Source of the DNA: JANNRW01 sp031401815
GTDB taxonomy: Bacteria; Desulfobacterota; Desulfuromonadia; Geobacterales; DSM-12255
DNA: 15,505 bases
Direction: 5' to 3'
Assembly (NCBI GenBank): GCA_031401815.1
Contig: JANNRW010000184.1
Location: forward strand, 1 to 15,505
Part shown: positions 13,266 through 15,505 of the stretch, in pieces
How positions within the stretch are numbered: position 1 is the stretch's first letter
Layout of the letters: every line of letters begins with the position of its first letter
Program-made: the position numbers and the translations under genes
The notes under the pieces: generated by a model
Database searches by the model: none
The model's input: only the letters and a program-made list of their open reading frames with translations
What the model was told of the DNA's origin: nothing

Positions 13266-13433
13266 ATGAAAACGGAAAAAATAGTATCGCTGGACAATTT
13301 CAGGACAAAACGACATTATAATGAAAAGGTAATCCGCAAAAACAGCGGTGCGCTCTCTCTCCCCTCTGCCGACCGCCTCTGGGAACTCCTCGACAGAAAC
13401 ATCAGCTTCTCTGTCTGGAGAGAACAACACTGA
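13266..13433 (+). CDS. Small ORF upstream of the sensor kinase
   Basis: A 55-codon ORF starts at ATG 13266, with AGGAGG seven bases upstream, the best ribosome site in this region, and ends in TGA at 13431-13433. The peptide begins MKTEKIVSLDNFRTKR and has a charged, helical N-terminal half (KRHYNEKVIRKNSG) followed by LPSADRLWELLDRN. There is no signal peptide, Cys pair or membrane segment. It lies 46 bp ahead of the sensor kinase start on the same strand, so it is probably cotranscribed. It might be a small regulator, a partner of the kinase, or a leader peptide. I recognise no family. The strong ribosome site and context argue that it is translated. Confidence 0.6.
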   Translation: MKTEKIVSLDNFRTKRHYNEKVIRKNSGALSLPSADRLWELLDRNISFSVWREQH

Positions 13434-13479
13434 ACATGATGTCACCTGCTCTTTCAACCTGGTTTTGAAGGGGGCTCCC

Positions 13480-15348
13480 ATGTCAACTCCGGCCTGTAAA
13501 TCACTTCTGAAAAGAAACGGCATTTTCCTTATCGCTTTATGGACAGCTATCAACGGATTGCTACTTGGGATAACCATAACTGTCCACCATAAAGACACCC
13601 TCAAGGAGGCCAGGAGCGCTGCCAGGGATTACTTTGATCTTGTTTTGCATTACCGGAGCTGGGCGGCAAAAATGGGGGGGCTATATGTCCCGGTTGACAA
13701 AGTGACCCCTAACCCGTATCTCAAGAATCCCGGTCGTGACATAACCACCAGTGACAACCGCCAGCTAACATTAGTCAATCCCGCATATATGACCAGAATG
13801 GTGTTCGAATCAATTTTCTCCTCTTCCCCTGATCCTATAATAAGCAAACTTGTAAGTCTGAATCCGCTCAATCCGGTCAACAGCCCTGATGAATGGGTGA
13901 AAAGGAGCCTTGAAGCTTTCGAGCGTAAGGAGTACAGGGAGCACTCAGAGGTAACTTCTATCTCGGGAAAACCGTATTTGCGATTTATTTCAACGCTTGT
14001 CACTGAAAAATCATGCCTCAAATGTCACTCCGAACAGGGGTATCGCGAGGGGGATATTCGTGGCGCAATTGCCATTTCCATACCCCTTGCCAAAGCCTTC
14101 GAGATACAGCATGAAACTGACATCAAAATATTCGGCGGCTATTTATTCCTCTGGATCCTCGGCAGCACAGGCATTCTCTTCTCCTCGCGCAGACGCTTTC
14201 TTGATGAAGAGATAATCCTTGCGAGCGAGCGGAAGTTTCGCACCATCTGCGACTGGACGCAGGACTGGGAGTACTGGCTTGGGCCTGATGGCAAGATGAT
14301 ATATGTATCCCCCTCCTGCCTTGAAATAACCGGTTACTCGCAGGATGAATTCATGAATGATCCGAAGCTGTTTATTCAGATAATGCATCCTGACTACAAA
14401 CACTCTTTTGCAGATCATCGCCTGCGACTGCCGACCCCTGAAACCAGTGCAGAACTTCTTGAGTACCAGATTATTACCCGCTCCGGCGAACTCCGCTGGG
14501 TACAACATCACTGCCGTCCGATATTTGATGGAGAAACCTTTATCGGTCGTCGTGCCTCCAATCGCGACATCACTGATCGCAAGCATGCCGAGGAGGAGAA
14601 GCGCGAGCTCGAACGCCAGCTTCATCTGTCACAGAAGCTGGAGAGCCTCGGCGTTCTGGCCGGTGGTATCGCCCATGACTTCAACAATATTCTTGCGGTG
14701 ATCATCGGGCATTGCGGGCTTGTAAAGCTTAGACCTGAAATGGTTGACCAGAGTCTCCCCCAGATAGAAAAATCTGCGGAACGAGCTGCTGAACTTGTCC
14801 GGCAGATGCTGGCCTACGCCGGGAAAGCTCAATTTGTCATTACCCTGTTCGACTTGACGGATCTGGTGGATGACATGGTCAAAATGCTGAGAACCACCAT
14901 TCCCCACAATATCGTCCTCAATTCTCGATTTTCCGCAACCAGTTCGCTTATTGAGGGGGATTCCGGCCAGATAAGGCATATCATAATGCATCTGACCATG
15001 AATGCCTGGGAGGCCATAGAGGAAGCAGAGGGGGAGATCGCCATAAATCTGGAGAACAGGGAGAGCAAGAAGAAGGGAGAAGAGAAGGACTATTTCGGAA
15101 AGATCATACCGGCTGGCAAGTATGCATGCATTGAGGTAACTGACAACGGCAACGGCATGGACAATGAAACCCAGGGCAGAATTTTTGAACCGTTCTACAG
15201 CACAAAGTTTACAGGGCGTGGTCTCGGAATGTCGGCAGCGCTCGGTATCATAAGAGCACATAAAGGGTTTGTTCAACTTGAAAGTACCAAGGGGAAAGGG
15301 TCAGTTTTCAGGATTTTCCTGAAAACCGTAGAACTGCCGGAAAATTGA
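13480..15348 (+). CDS. Membrane sensor histidine kinase: Tll0287-like heme domain, PAS, HisKA, HATPase
   Basis: This 622-aa kinase probably senses a periplasmic redox or ligand signal and phosphorylates a response regulator that is not in the window. Order: TM1 about 14-35; periplasmic Tll0287-like/DUF3365 domain about 36-212, with a c-type heme motif C179-LK-C182-H183; TM2 about 216-236. In the cytoplasm follow a PAS domain (about 248-368, with ITGYSQDEF and RRASNRDITDRK), a short coiled linker and HisKA with phospho-acceptor H399 (GGIAHDFNNIL). The HATPase has N508 (N box), D555-NGNG and the lid GRGLGMS (579-585). It ends without a receiver domain. I chose ATG 13480 because AAGGGGG lies five bases ahead; the frame stays open back to 13348, but that part overlaps the small ORF and encodes a low-complexity Ser/Thr peptide. 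HisKA and HATPase are intact. Confidence 0.93.
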   Translation: MSTPACKSLLKRNGIFLIALWTAINGLLLGITITVHHKDTLKEARSAARDYFDLVLHYRSWAAKMGGLYVPVDKVTPNPYLKNPGRDITTSDNRQLTLVNPAYMTRMVFESIFSSSPDPIISKLVSLNPLNPVNSPDEWVKRSLEAFERKEYREHSEVTSISGKPYLRFISTLVTEKSCLKCHSEQGYREGDIRGAIAISIPLAKAFEIQHETDIKIFGGYLFLWILGSTGILFSSRRRFLDEEIILASERKFRTICDWTQDWEYWLGPDGKMIYVSPSCLEITGYSQDEFMNDPKLFIQIMHPDYKHSFADHRLRLPTPETSAELLEYQIITRSGELRWVQHHCRPIFDGETFIGRRASNRDITDRKHAEEEKRELERQLHLSQKLESLGVLAGGIAHDFNNILAVIIGHCGLVKLRPEMVDQSLPQIEKSAERAAELVRQMLAYAGKAQFVITLFDLTDLVDDMVKMLRTTIPHNIVLNSRFSATSSLIEGDSGQIRHIIMHLTMNAWEAIEEAEGEIAINLENRESKKKGEEKDYFGKIIPAGKYACIEVTDNGNGMDNETQGRIFEPFYSTKFTGRGLGMSAALGIIRAHKGFVQLESTKGKGSVFRIFLKTVELPEN

Positions 15349-15358
15349 GAAGCATTTG

Positions 15359-15376
15359 CCACAGAGACACAGAGAC
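15359..15376. repeat. ACAGAGAC tandem unit
   Basis: Two exact copies of ACAGAGAC in a row (15361-15376) follow CC. CACAGAGACACAGAG-type runs are frequent short intergenic repeats in many bacteria. The site is just after the sensor kinase gene. Confidence 0.45.
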
Positions 15377-15445
15377 ACGCATTACAGAGAGTAAAGCTAT
15401 AAAAGCAGCGTTGTTCGTTTAGGTCTTTTCAGTTGCCTAAAAGTC

Positions 15446-15480
15446 CCCCCTCCCCTTGCGGGAGGGGGTCAGGGGGTGGG
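15446..15480. repeat. GC-rich hairpin repeat, inverted relative to position 1
   Basis: CCCCCTCCC (15446-15454) and GGGAGGGGG (15460-15468) form a perfect 9-bp stem with loop CTTGC, followed by TCAGGGGGTGGGG. It is the reverse complement of the unit at 1-33. It may stop transcription from the sensor kinase, but no T-run follows on the plus strand. No further gene starts before the window ends. Confidence 0.75.
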
Positions 15481-15505
15481 GTAATTTGCCATGTTTGAGC
15501 TTAAT

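Noticed and set aside
13348..13479. Upstream extension of the sensor kinase frame
   Set aside because: It starts at GTG, overlaps the small ORF in another frame, encodes a Ser/Thr-rich non-signal peptide before TM1, and ATG 13480 has a good ribosome site.
14629..15276. Long minus-strand ORF (215 aa)
   Set aside because: It lies wholly opposite the kinase domains, which have every expected motif. The antisense product has no recognisable domain.

Overview
The window looks like chromosomal DNA from a Geobacter-like bacterium (Desulfuromonadota/Geobacterales). This rests on gene content (a nickel/cobalt ECF transporter, NikR, bacterial-type GlnRS, and a sensor kinase with a heme-c-type periplasmic domain), moderate GC, and many small GC-rich or REP-like interspersed repeats between genes. 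It is an inference from the sequence alone. No rRNA, tRNA or CRISPR array is visible.

Layout. (1) 58-2455: a tightly packed three-gene metal-uptake operon. It has a secreted, membrane-anchored accessory protein with a His mature N-terminus, the EcfT permease CbiQ/NikQ, and the EcfA ATPase CbiO/NikO with a 29-histidine tail. The substrate-binding component (CbiM/NikM) is not in the window and presumably lies upstream. (2) 2460-2680: composite inverted repeats, then a strong intrinsic terminator. (3) 2856-9369: an accessory stretch rich in toxin-antitoxin material. It holds a MntA-type nucleotidyltransferase whose HepT partner is broken off after about five codons, an in-frame orphan treble-clef zinc-ribbon fragment, a complete BrnT-BrnA module, a two-gene pair of unknown function (346 and 733 aa), and, on the minus strand, a complete AbiEi-AbiEii module with a textbook operator-promoter. 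(4) 9471-10802: an EamA/DMT permease and, 24 bp downstream, the nickel regulator NikR. (5) 10985-12655 (minus): glutaminyl-tRNA synthetase. (6) 12668-13265: about 600 bp of repeats and possible insertion-sequence debris. (7) 13266-15348: an unannotated-size 55-codon ORF with an excellent Shine-Dalgarno, followed by a membrane sensor histidine kinase (Tll0287-like/DUF3365 heme domain, PAS, HisKA, HATPase). A GC-rich hairpin closes the window. It is the inverted counterpart of the one that opens it.

How the parts may fit together. Nickel uptake (left) and nickel sensing (NikR, centre-right) sit about 8 kb apart with the toxin-antitoxin stretch between them. One reading is that accessory DNA accumulated inside a former nickel locus. 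The EamA gene's position directly ahead of nikR suggests a nickel-linked transport role, but no residue in it proves that. The most likely place for something undescribed is the conserved-looking pair at 4370-7700, which belongs to no family I can name and sits among defence/toxin modules. The short ORF ahead of the heme-type sensor kinase is a second candidate.
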